Shown: positions 1 through 5,842 of the stretch, one piece after another | Numbering within the stretch: position 1 is the stretch's first letter | Layout: every line of letters starts with the position of its first letter | Assembly: GCA_022452125.1 (NCBI GenBank) | Contig: JAKURJ010000080.1 | Coordinates: 1-7,242, forward strand | Reading direction: 5' to 3' | DNA length: 7,242 nucleotides | Origin: Candidatus Poseidoniaceae archaeon | GTDB lineage: Archaea; Thermoplasmatota; Poseidoniia; Poseidoniales; Poseidoniaceae | Made by a program: the position numbers and the translations under genes | The notes under the pieces: model-generated | The model's database searches: none | The model's input: only the letters and a program-made list of their open reading frames with translations | Told to the model about the DNA's origin: nothing

Positions 1-428
1 CCCATTACTGGGATTCCTGCGGTCAATATCCTCTGAATACTTTCAACAATTTCAGCACCGCCTTCCAACTTGACTGCATGGCCGCCTGATTCTTTCATGA
101 TACGGATTGCACTCTCTAATGCGATTGCAGAGTTACCTTGGTAAGTTCCAAACGGCATATCTACGACGATAAGTGCTCTATCTACTGCTCTCTCGACACA
201 CTGCGCATGGTAAATCATGTGCTCGAGACTCATTGGTACAGTTGTGTCCCTTCCGGCCATGACGTTAGATGCCGAGTCTCCGACCAGTATTACGTCGACT
301 CCACCCCTGTCTACCAACTTTGCTAGACTGAAATCATAGGCTGTCAGCATGGTGATTTTCTCACCTGCTCTCTTCATTTCTTGAAGAGTGTGAGTTGTCA
401 CCTTGCGAGCGTTTGCATGCACTGACAT
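1..428 (-). CDS. panB: Ketopantoate hydroxymethyltransferase PanB, N-terminal part (runs off the left edge)
   Basis: PanB transfers a hydroxymethyl group from methylene-tetrahydrofolate to 2-oxoisovalerate to give ketopantoate, the first committed step toward pantothenate and coenzyme A, in the cytoplasm. My translation gives 142 complete residues plus a partial codon. It contains ITMLTAYDFSLAKL (25-38), ILVGDS with Asp51, IVVDMPF with Asp90, and VKLEGG with Lys120 and Glu122. These correspond to the metal and substrate residues of E. coli PanB (Asp45, Asp84, Lys112, Glu114). The start is the ATG at 428, because GGAGG lies 7 bases upstream and the family's N-terminal helix follows. The full family length is about 260-280 residues, so roughly half is present. 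It lies 37 bases after the ALDH gene on the same strand and may be the last gene of the unit or continue beyond the edge. Identification is firm; whether it is functionally linked to the cassette is unknown. Confidence 0.95.
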   Translation of the reverse strand, partial: MSVHANARKVTTHTLQEMKRAGEKITMLTAYDFSLAKLVDRGGVDVILVGDSASNVMAGRDTTVPMSLEHMIYHAQCVERAVDRALIVVDMPFGTYQGNSAIALESAIRIMKESGGHAVKLEGGAEIVESIQRILTAGIPVM

Positions 429-435
429 GAGTTTG

Positions 436-440
436 CCTCC
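436..440 (-). promoter_or_regulatory. Shine-Dalgarno site of panB
   Basis: The minus strand reads GGAGG here, 7 bases before the ATG at 428. This fixes the panB start and fits independent ribosome entry after the 37-base gap from the ALDH stop codon. Confidence 0.75.
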
Positions 441-465
441 GACCCTGCGACAGGTATCTCTGCCT

Positions 466-1845
466 TCAATCTTCCATCACGCAGATATTGACCGCTTCTG
501 AGAAAAATCCTAGCGACCACATTCCACCTTCTCGGCCAACTCCGCTGTCTTTTACTCCTCCAAATGGAACTCGTAAATCTCTGTGCAGCCATGTGTTGAC
601 CCAAACCATTCCCGATTCGATTTGCTCGGCAACTTCTCGCCCTCTTCCCTTCGACCATACGCTACCTGCTAGACCATATTGAGTACAGTTTGCCATCTTG
701 ATAGCCTCTTCATCGGATTCGAATTTGTGAACTGTAACTACCGGGCCAAATATCTCTTCAGTAGCAGTTCTGGATTCATGTGAAAGTCCTGAGATAACAG
801 TAGGCTCTATCCAAGCGCCCTGCTTATCTGGAACACTGCCGCCACTCAAGATGGTTCCACCTTCTTGTTTAGCTAATTCGATGTATGAAAGAACCTTTGA
901 GCGGTGTTCATCACTAATCACTGGCCCGATTTCAAAACTTTTCAGTTCTTCCAGGTATCTATCCATGAATTCATAATAGATAGCAGAATGAACCAAAACA
1001 CGTGAACCGCACAAGCAGATTTGACCAGAATTGAGGAAAGAAGCCCGCAAAACTCCAGGGACTGCGAGATCTAAATCTGCGTCATCTAATACCAATGAAG
1101 CGTTCTTGCCTCCTAGTTCAAGACTCAATTTCTTGAACATAGGAGCGGCAGTTGCTGCTACAATCTTACCCGTCGATGTCCCGCCTGTGAAAGAAATCGC
1201 CCTAATTTCTGGGTGCTCTACAATCGCTTGACCAACTTCTGGCCCATATCCATGAACAATGTTCAAAACCCCTTCAGGAAGGCCGATTTTCGAGCATACT
1301 TTCGCTAAGAAATGGGCGGTCAAAGGTGTGATTTCACTCGGCTTGGCAATAATGGCATTACCCATCAATAGTGCTGGAGCAATTTTCCAAGATAGTAGAT
1401 ACAGTGGAAGATTCCAAGGGGATATCAATCCGACAACGCCAATTGGTTTTCTCACAACATAATTGGTTGCATCAGGCATCTGGAAAGTTTGTGATTCCAT
1501 CTTGCGTCCAAAATCAGCAAAGAATCTGAAGTTGTTAACCGATCTATTTGCATCTACGTTTAGAGCTACATGATGCGGTTTACCTGTGTCCATCGATTCT
1601 AATCGAGCAATTTCCTCGATTTGGCTCTCAAGTTCATTAGCAATTTTGTCTAGCCAATCACATCTCTGCTCAATGCTCAGCGCACCCCAATCTGGCTGTG
1701 CAGACTTAGCTGCCTCGACTGCGCCATCCACATTTTTAGTTCGAGGGACCTTTGCGATAATCGAGAAATCTAGGGGAGAAATATCATCGAAATCATCGCT
1801 GAGAGTCACGAATTTACCTCCAATGTAATTCTCAACTTGGATCAT
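466..1845 (-). CDS. Aldehyde dehydrogenase, 2-aminomuconate-6-semialdehyde dehydrogenase (ALDH8A1) type
   Basis: This is an NAD(P)-dependent aldehyde dehydrogenase, probably cytoplasmic. With the start at 1845 it has 459 residues. Visible landmarks are SPWNLPL with oxyanion Asn145, KPSE cofactor contacts (168-171), FTGG (219-222), the general base Glu243 in LELGGK, and the nucleophile Cys277 in GQICLC. The C-terminal run NTWLHRDLRVPFGGVKDSGVGREGG (417-441) closely follows human ALDH8A1 and bacterial AMSDH, which oxidise 2-aminomuconate or 2-hydroxymuconate semialdehyde. Arg107 (NNFRFF) and Arg438 (GVGREGG) are candidates for the two arginines that hold the substrate carboxylates in AMSDH. The ATG at 1845 overlaps the upstream stop as ATGA and has GAGGTG 5 bases ahead; an in-frame ATG at 1866 is less likely because it lies inside the previous gene. 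Oddity: the usual segment between 'LK' and 'GPVIS' (302-310) is 12-14 residues shorter than in relatives. The family is certain; the exact substrate is inferred. Confidence 0.88.
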   Translation of the reverse strand: MIQVENYIGGKFVTLSDDFDDISPLDFSIIAKVPRTKNVDGAVEAAKSAQPDWGALSIEQRCDWLDKIANELESQIEEIARLESMDTGKPHHVALNVDANRSVNNFRFFADFGRKMESQTFQMPDATNYVVRKPIGVVGLISPWNLPLYLLSWKIAPALLMGNAIIAKPSEITPLTAHFLAKVCSKIGLPEGVLNIVHGYGPEVGQAIVEHPEIRAISFTGGTSTGKIVAATAAPMFKKLSLELGGKNASLVLDDADLDLAVPGVLRASFLNSGQICLCGSRVLVHSAIYYEFMDRYLEELKSFEIGPVISDEHRSKVLSYIELAKQEGGTILSGGSVPDKQGAWIEPTVISGLSHESRTATEEIFGPVVTVHKFESDEEAIKMANCTQYGLAGSVWSKGRGREVAEQIESGMVWVNTWLHRDLRVPFGGVKDSGVGREGGMWSLGFFSEAVNICVMED

Positions 1846-1856
1846 GCATCCACCTC
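1842..1856 (-). promoter_or_regulatory. ATGA stop/start overlap with GAGGTG ribosome site (asparaginase-like gene to ALDH)
   Basis: On the minus strand GAGGTG (1851-1856) is followed after 5 bases by ATGA, in which the ATG (1845-1843) starts the ALDH and the TGA (1844-1842) ends the asparaginase-like gene. This arrangement indicates coupled translation of the two genes. Confidence 0.75.
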
Positions 1857-2957
1857 GTAATGCCATCGATCTCGGTCAGGGTCCCACTCATCCCAAGTCG
1901 GGATTGTCCTCAAGACATCATGCAATGAATCAGGAACTATACCTGGGACAATAAACGCCTTCTGACGGTCTAAAGGATATGGATTTCTCAATTCGATGCC
2001 TAGGCAGCCGAGTATTGCTCTAGAGACATACCATGTTGCTTGTGAATTCCAACCGTGAGCAATTTTTACAACAATTCCCAATCCATTAGGGTAGTCAGGA
2101 TGCTCAATCGCCATTCCTAGAAGGCCGTCTGCACCTTCTTTTGCTATGACTTTGCCCTTGCCGATTTTCAAAATTGTTGAATCTAATCTGTTGAAACCAC
2201 CAACTAAATCGGGATTTTTACACATTGCTTCCCAAATCCAATCTGAATCTTTATCCTGAACTAAACCAGCATAAATCTTAGCCAGTTCAGCGACTGTATT
2301 GGAAACAGTAGGCAATCCACACCCGTCTTTGGCGATTCTCTGAGGATTCCAATCTTTACCTAGGAATCTTCTCAGTTGCTCCATGTATGCCTCAAACACT
2401 TCGTGCGTAGGAAGTGTGTATCCTGCACGATTCCATCCCTTAGCTCTACACCCTGCAAGTATTGCTGCGTGCTCTCCGCTGCATGTGTGATACCAGCGCC
2501 TTGGCCTTCTGACTTGGCGGCCAAATTGAATCAGAGGAACGTCGACCGGAGTGAGCATCAGAGGCCACTCCGCTTCCGAAAGCAATGATTGAGCAGCAGC
2601 AACGTGTTCTGTATCTCCATTATGGCTGGCTACTGATATCGCTTTTTGCTCCCAAGAGCAATATTCCAACTCCTTGGTGAACGCTTTCAGCATGAATGGT
2701 TTCATCATCGACCTACCATAACACAGAACATTTCCTCCGAATGAATGGATGACCTCATCTCCATGGCACCATGCAACAGCACCATGAATCGTGGTTTCAG
2801 AGACTCCATTTCTACGATAATCAACCAATGGTTGCCACTCAACGTCCCTACCGGTTGGGATACCTTCGATATCTTCGCCAAGAGGAGAATCCGGATAAAT
2901 TGCTGAACCCGGCTTACCAGGAGCTACAGCGGAGTTCTTGTCATGTCTCAAGTCCAA
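1842..2957 (-). CDS. Asparaginase II-family (Rhizobium etli AnsA/ReAV-like) amidohydrolase
   Basis: The 371 residues match the asparaginase II family (Pfam Asparaginase_II; characterised member ReAV, a Ser/Lys amidohydrolase with a zinc site), which is unrelated to classical E. coli-type asparaginases. Family motifs occur in order: Ser83-x-x-Lys86 (RSMMKPF), Ser111 in SHNGD, Cys159 in CSGEH, Cys213 in DGCGLP, and a late Lys273 in KEGADG. The two Cys are 54 residues apart, as in ReAV (135 and 189). The residue expected to be the zinc-binding Lys (ReAV Lys138, CSGK) is Glu162 here. No ATG is available before the conserved core. The TTG at 2957 has GGTGA 4 bases upstream; a second TTG at 2951 is possible. 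The N-terminus is about 35 residues longer than in ReAV. It lies 4 bases after the LLM gene and overlaps the ALDH gene. Asparagine hydrolysis is possible, but a different amide substrate linked to the neighbours is at least as likely. Confidence 0.82.
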   Translation of the reverse strand: MDLRHDKNSAVAPGKPGSAIYPDSPLGEDIEGIPTGRDVEWQPLVDYRRNGVSETTIHGAVAWCHGDEVIHSFGGNVLCYGRSMMKPFMLKAFTKELEYCSWEQKAISVASHNGDTEHVAAAQSLLSEAEWPLMLTPVDVPLIQFGRQVRRPRRWYHTCSGEHAAILAGCRAKGWNRAGYTLPTHEVFEAYMEQLRRFLGKDWNPQRIAKDGCGLPTVSNTVAELAKIYAGLVQDKDSDWIWEAMCKNPDLVGGFNRLDSTILKIGKGKVIAKEGADGLLGMAIEHPDYPNGLGIVVKIAHGWNSQATWYVSRAILGCLGIELRNPYPLDRQKAFIVPGIVPDSLHDVLRTIPTWDEWDPDRDRWHYEVDA

Positions 2958-2961
2958 TTTC

Positions 2962-2967
2962 TCACCC
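2962..2967 (-). promoter_or_regulatory. Shine-Dalgarno site overlapping the LLM stop codon
   Basis: The minus strand reads GGGTGA, which contains the TGA stop of the LLM gene and sits 4 bases before the TTG at 2957. It supports this TTG as the start of the asparaginase-like gene and suggests coupling to LLM translation. The spacing is slightly short, so the TTG at 2951 cannot be excluded. Confidence 0.5.
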
Positions 2968-4173
2968 CAGTAGTGGAACTACTTCACTCCACCAAGCTTC
3001 CATATTGCGCACGACTCTTGCACTGTCATGATTGAAGAAATCAAACCAACACATTAGACGGTCTTCAGGATGGAACCTTTCCAATACTTGCTTTGCTACT
3101 TCCTCAGGATTGCCAATGAGTGCATTATCTGCAGCTCTTTCAACCTTTGAAGGGTCCAGAGTTCCTTCAAGTGCTTTCCAATATTCACCCAAAGCAAGAC
3201 GGGCTTCATCTTGAGCAGCCAAAGATTGTTGTTCAGGAGAGAGACCTTCCTCAGCATTTATCAACACGAAAGTTGTTCGAGGCATATCTCTTCTTTGCCA
3301 TTCCCCGCCATCCTTGTGGAATACTTTGCTCATCCTTTCATGTGTTGAATCAATGACTTCAGGGGAGGTTATCGAGAGGTTGAAAACCGTCACTGGCATG
3401 AACTTGTTAACATACTCCTGTGCTCTTGGATCATGGGTCCCTGCAACTAACTCCAATTGGTTCCGAGGCCAGTTTTTCGGTACGATTGAGATTTCCTCAA
3501 ACTGATATCTATTACCTATTTCTATCTCATCAGGCTGGCCACCTGCAGCATTTTGAACAGCGTTCCAATCTTCATCGGAACGGAAATTCTCTCTTGACAA
3601 TACTGTTGAACGGATATCATTGGAACTAATGGTGTCTCCCCGTAATAGTCGAAGGAATATCTCGCTTGCTTCCATGAATATTTGTCCACGCAGTGCTGGC
3701 CAAGCTGCTTCTTCAACAGCGTTTCTAGGAATTATCCCATAAGGGCGAGCCATGAACTCAAATCTTCCCGCACTAAATCCAACGTGTAACTTACGATTTG
3801 AATCCATGTGAGATAGGAATTGAACAGTGTTAGCCATTCTTTCCGCTTGGGCAATAGGGCCACCGCTTGCTAGAATACTAACCACAGCCGAGCCCACATC
3901 GATTCTCTCTGTTCTCCTAAACGATTCCATAGCCAACTGGGGGAAATCTGTGCAAAGGCCAACTTCTCCTTTCCAGTGAGGCACCACTGGTCTCGAGTTA
4001 CTTTGCTGGGTTTGTGTAGATAAATGGGCTTGTGCAATCCAAGCCACACCGAATCCTAAACGGTCTGCTGCTTCCAATTGCTCGTAGTAATTAGCGAACA
4101 TTTCCGCTTCGCTGGGAGTGAATCCATTGTGGTCTGGAGTTTGTGATATCGAGAAGAATATGTCGAACTCCAT
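2962..4173 (-). CDS. Luciferase-like (LLM) flavin-dependent monooxygenase
   Basis: This 403-residue cytoplasmic protein has the bacterial-luciferase TIM-barrel plan. It opens with a first beta strand MEFDIFFSIS, then a helix and EAADRLGFGVAWIAQAH (34-50), the RIDVGSAVVSI strand (90-100), the PIAQAERMANTVQFLSHMDSNRKLHVGFSAGRFEFMARPYGI segment (106-147), and a C-terminal ALIGNPEEVAKQVLERF (351-367), the usual 'G-x-P-E-E-V' signature. Such enzymes use reduced FMN and oxygen to hydroxylate, cleave or ring-open organic substrates; they normally need a flavin reductase, and none is in the window. Residues 183-225 form a charged stretch longer than in most relatives. The ATG at 4173 has GAGG 6 bases upstream. 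The gene follows the TPR gene by 42 bases and precedes the asparaginase-like gene by 4. An alternative F420-dependent role cannot be ruled out from sequence alone. The substrate is unknown. Confidence 0.85.
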   Translation of the reverse strand: MEFDIFFSISQTPDHNGFTPSEAEMFANYYEQLEAADRLGFGVAWIAQAHLSTQTQQSNSRPVVPHWKGEVGLCTDFPQLAMESFRRTERIDVGSAVVSILASGGPIAQAERMANTVQFLSHMDSNRKLHVGFSAGRFEFMARPYGIIPRNAVEEAAWPALRGQIFMEASEIFLRLLRGDTISSNDIRSTVLSRENFRSDEDWNAVQNAAGGQPDEIEIGNRYQFEEISIVPKNWPRNQLELVAGTHDPRAQEYVNKFMPVTVFNLSITSPEVIDSTHERMSKVFHKDGGEWQRRDMPRTTFVLINAEEGLSPEQQSLAAQDEARLALGEYWKALEGTLDPSKVERAADNALIGNPEEVAKQVLERFHPEDRLMCWFDFFNHDSARVVRNMEAWWSEVVPLLG

Positions 4174-4178
4174 ACAAT

Positions 4179-4199
4179 CCCTCTCCCTAAGGGAGAGGG
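4179..4199 (-). promoter_or_regulatory. Perfect inverted repeat (hairpin) covering the LLM ribosome-binding site
   Basis: On the minus strand nine bases (CCCTCTCCC, 4199-4191) are followed by TTA and the exact complement GGGAGAGGG (4187-4179), ending 5 bases before the LLM ATG. The second arm contains GAGG (4183-4180), the only plausible SD of that gene. In the RNA this would make a 9-bp, mostly G-C stem. It could block or tune translation of the LLM gene or protect a processed end. It is not followed by a T run, so it is not a standard intrinsic terminator. It may also be a member of a dispersed palindromic repeat family. Confidence 0.7.
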
Positions 4200-4215
4200 G
4201 GTCAATGTATCAACA

Positions 4216-5016
4216 TCACTGTTGTGCGGTTAGTTTTGAAATGCGTTCACGCACAGGTTCAGGTACAATAGCACCAGCTTCCATGAATACTGTCATAATA
4301 TCAGATAGCTGAACCATTGCTTCATCCGGTTGATTTGAAATTTCAGCAAGGTCTGCAAGTCCCCATCTTGCGACCAAAATCCCGGATAACTCCTGCAATT
4401 CAGTAGCAATTTCCAAAGACTGAATCAACAATGCTTGCGCTTGTTCTAATTCGCCTAGAGAAGAATGTGAATGTGCCAAATCTGCCAGCGCTTCCATCCT
4501 TTCGAACTTCTCTGTTTCCGGGATAATGTCTAGCCTTTTTTGGAGGTGGAGTTGACTTTTCTCAAAATCTCCATCGGATTTAGCAATATGTGCTAGTAAA
4601 GCATGCCCGTATATCATACCTTCCAAGTCATCGGCCTCTTCTCTCAATCTCATTGAGCGGTTAGCAAACAATCCTGCTTCATCACTACCTAGAGACATCA
4701 ATGAAACGTGATGGAAGATACCCGCTGCGAGACCTGGAAGACCGTCTTTTTCCGATTGAACTCCTAATCCAATCAACTCATCTTTGCTAGCTGCTTGATG
4801 TTTCAATAACTCGAATTGGCACCAACCTTGGTCTTCAGGATTTTCAGAAACTTTCGCAGCATGGTCCAGTAGTCTGCCAACTAATGCATCTCTACCTAGC
4901 TCCCTAGCAAGGTCTACTAAATGTAATGCCAAACTGGTGTTGATGGAATCAATCAGTTTACCGTCGGCAAACATATCCATTAGTTCCTCTGCTTGAGCCT
5001 GATTCATTTCGGTCAT
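4216..5016 (-). CDS. Tetratricopeptide-repeat (TPR) protein of unknown function
   Basis: A 266-residue, all-helical, acidic protein without a signal peptide or membrane segment. From about residue 92 I can see four helix-pair repeats with roughly 40-residue spacing: GLPGLAAGIFHHVSLMSLGSD (92-112 and on), GMIYGHALLAHIAKSDGDF (133-151), ERMEALADLAHSHSSLGEL (172-190) and ILVARWGLADLAEISNQPD (213-231). These carry the TPR pattern of small and large residues (A-L-A-x-L-A, G-x-x-x-x-A). The first 90 residues also look helical, with no recognisable domain. The ATG at 5016 has GAGGTG 5 bases upstream. TPR proteins usually serve as scaffolds or ligand sensors, so here it might assemble the cassette's enzymes or sense a metabolite; this is inference. 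It sits between the SDR and LLM genes, an unusual place for a non-enzymatic gene in a catabolic cassette. Confidence 0.8.
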   Translation of the reverse strand: MTEMNQAQAEELMDMFADGKLIDSINTSLALHLVDLARELGRDALVGRLLDHAAKVSENPEDQGWCQFELLKHQAASKDELIGLGVQSEKDGLPGLAAGIFHHVSLMSLGSDEAGLFANRSMRLREEADDLEGMIYGHALLAHIAKSDGDFEKSQLHLQKRLDIIPETEKFERMEALADLAHSHSSLGELEQAQALLIQSLEIATELQELSGILVARWGLADLAEISNQPDEAMVQLSDIMTVFMEAGAIVPEPVRERISKLTAQQ

Positions 5017-5021
5017 TATAC

Positions 5022-5028
5022 CACCTCA
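5022..5028 (-). promoter_or_regulatory. Shine-Dalgarno site of the TPR gene overlapping the SDR stop codon
   Basis: The minus strand reads TGAGGTG: the TGA (5028-5026) ends the SDR gene and GAGGTG (5027-5022) is the ribosome site, 5 bases before the ATG at 5016. The overlap fits translational coupling. Confidence 0.7.
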
Positions 5029-5811
5029 GATTGAGCGCATTCGGCCACCATCAACAGCAAGAGAAACACCTCGGATGCCGCCGGATATAGGCATGCAGAG
5101 GTAAGTGATCGCAGCTCCTGTTTCAAGTGGGTCAATCAGCCTATCAATTGGAACTTGAGACATCCATCCATCGTGTATCTCTTCGATGCTTTTTCCAGTC
5201 TTGGAATTAATCGAAGATGCTAGAGAACCAAGACGGTCTGTATCTGTAAACCCGGGCAGGACATTGTTGATTGTGATGCAGGTTGGAAGTTCACGAGAAA
5301 GTGATTTTGCCCACGAGGCCATTGCTCCTCTCAATGTGTTAGAAAGTCCAATGTTTGGAATTGGTTCTCTGACCGATGTTGATATTATGTTAACAATTCT
5401 GCCCATGCCGACTTTCTCCATCAGTGGCACGACACCCTTCACCAATGTGTGTGATGCATGTAGATGTCTCTTGAATGGTGCTTCAAAATCCTCGACCTCG
5501 TTGTCTAGCAGAGGACCCCCTGGAGGGCCTGCTGCATTGTTAATTAGGATGTGGCATTCTTCAATTGAAGAAATAAATTTTCCAATTGCTTCTTGATCTT
5601 CTAAATCAAGGCTAATTCCCGTATGCCCTTCACCCTCAAGAGTAGCAACTAAATCGTGCGGATTCCTACTGACTGCAGTAACTTTAGCACCAGCTTTAGC
5701 GAGCATCTTTGCTGTGGCCGCACCTATTCCTTTGGATGCTCCACACACAATTGCATGCTTTCCGAAAAGCGCGTTAGAGGAAAAAGGAAAGTCGTCTCCT
5801 AGCCAGTCCAT
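5026..5811 (-). CDS. Short-chain dehydrogenase/reductase (SDR) with non-canonical active site
   Basis: The 261 residues form a classical-size Rossmann-fold SDR. They show the dinucleotide motif GASKGIG (24-30), the NNAAG motif (91-95), Ser144 at the catalytic Ser position, and the PGFTDTD segment (186-192). Aligning without gaps to E. coli FabG from its Ser138 through SKSLARE puts Ser157 where the catalytic Tyr belongs and Arg161 where the catalytic Lys belongs, inside GLSNTLRGAM. The usual Tyr-x-x-x-Lys is therefore replaced by Ser-x-x-x-Arg, so normal oxidoreductase chemistry is doubtful or uses other residues. I have a general impression that a group of bacterial and archaeal SDRs shares this SNT-x-R version, but cannot verify it here. 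I chose the ATG at 5811, 31 bases after the hydrolase stop, although it lacks a clear SD; an in-frame TTG at 5868 would add 19 residues and overlap the hydrolase. Function in the cassette is unknown. Confidence 0.85.
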   Translation of the reverse strand: MDWLGDDFPFSSNALFGKHAIVCGASKGIGAATAKMLAKAGAKVTAVSRNPHDLVATLEGEGHTGISLDLEDQEAIGKFISSIEECHILINNAAGPPGGPLLDNEVEDFEAPFKRHLHASHTLVKGVVPLMEKVGMGRIVNIISTSVREPIPNIGLSNTLRGAMASWAKSLSRELPTCITINNVLPGFTDTDRLGSLASSINSKTGKSIEEIHDGWMSQVPIDRLIDPLETGAAITYLCMPISGGIRGVSLAVDGGRMRSI

Positions 5812-5842
5812 GTATACGCCAAGTAGCGCAGGGTATTGAACC

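Noticed and set aside
398..658. 86-residue minus-strand frame spanning the ALDH end and panB start
   Set aside because: It overlaps two firmly identified genes in another frame and is Arg/Ser-rich low-information sequence.
4179..4199. Intrinsic terminator after the TPR gene
   Set aside because: The stem is strong, but no T run follows it; it ends 5 bases before the next start codon, and the genes after it continue in the same tight arrangement.
5186..5596. 136-residue open frame on the plus strand opposite the SDR gene
   Set aside because: It lies entirely antisense to a well-supported SDR, shows no recognisable motif and has no convincing ribosome site; it is a by-product of the coding strand's composition.
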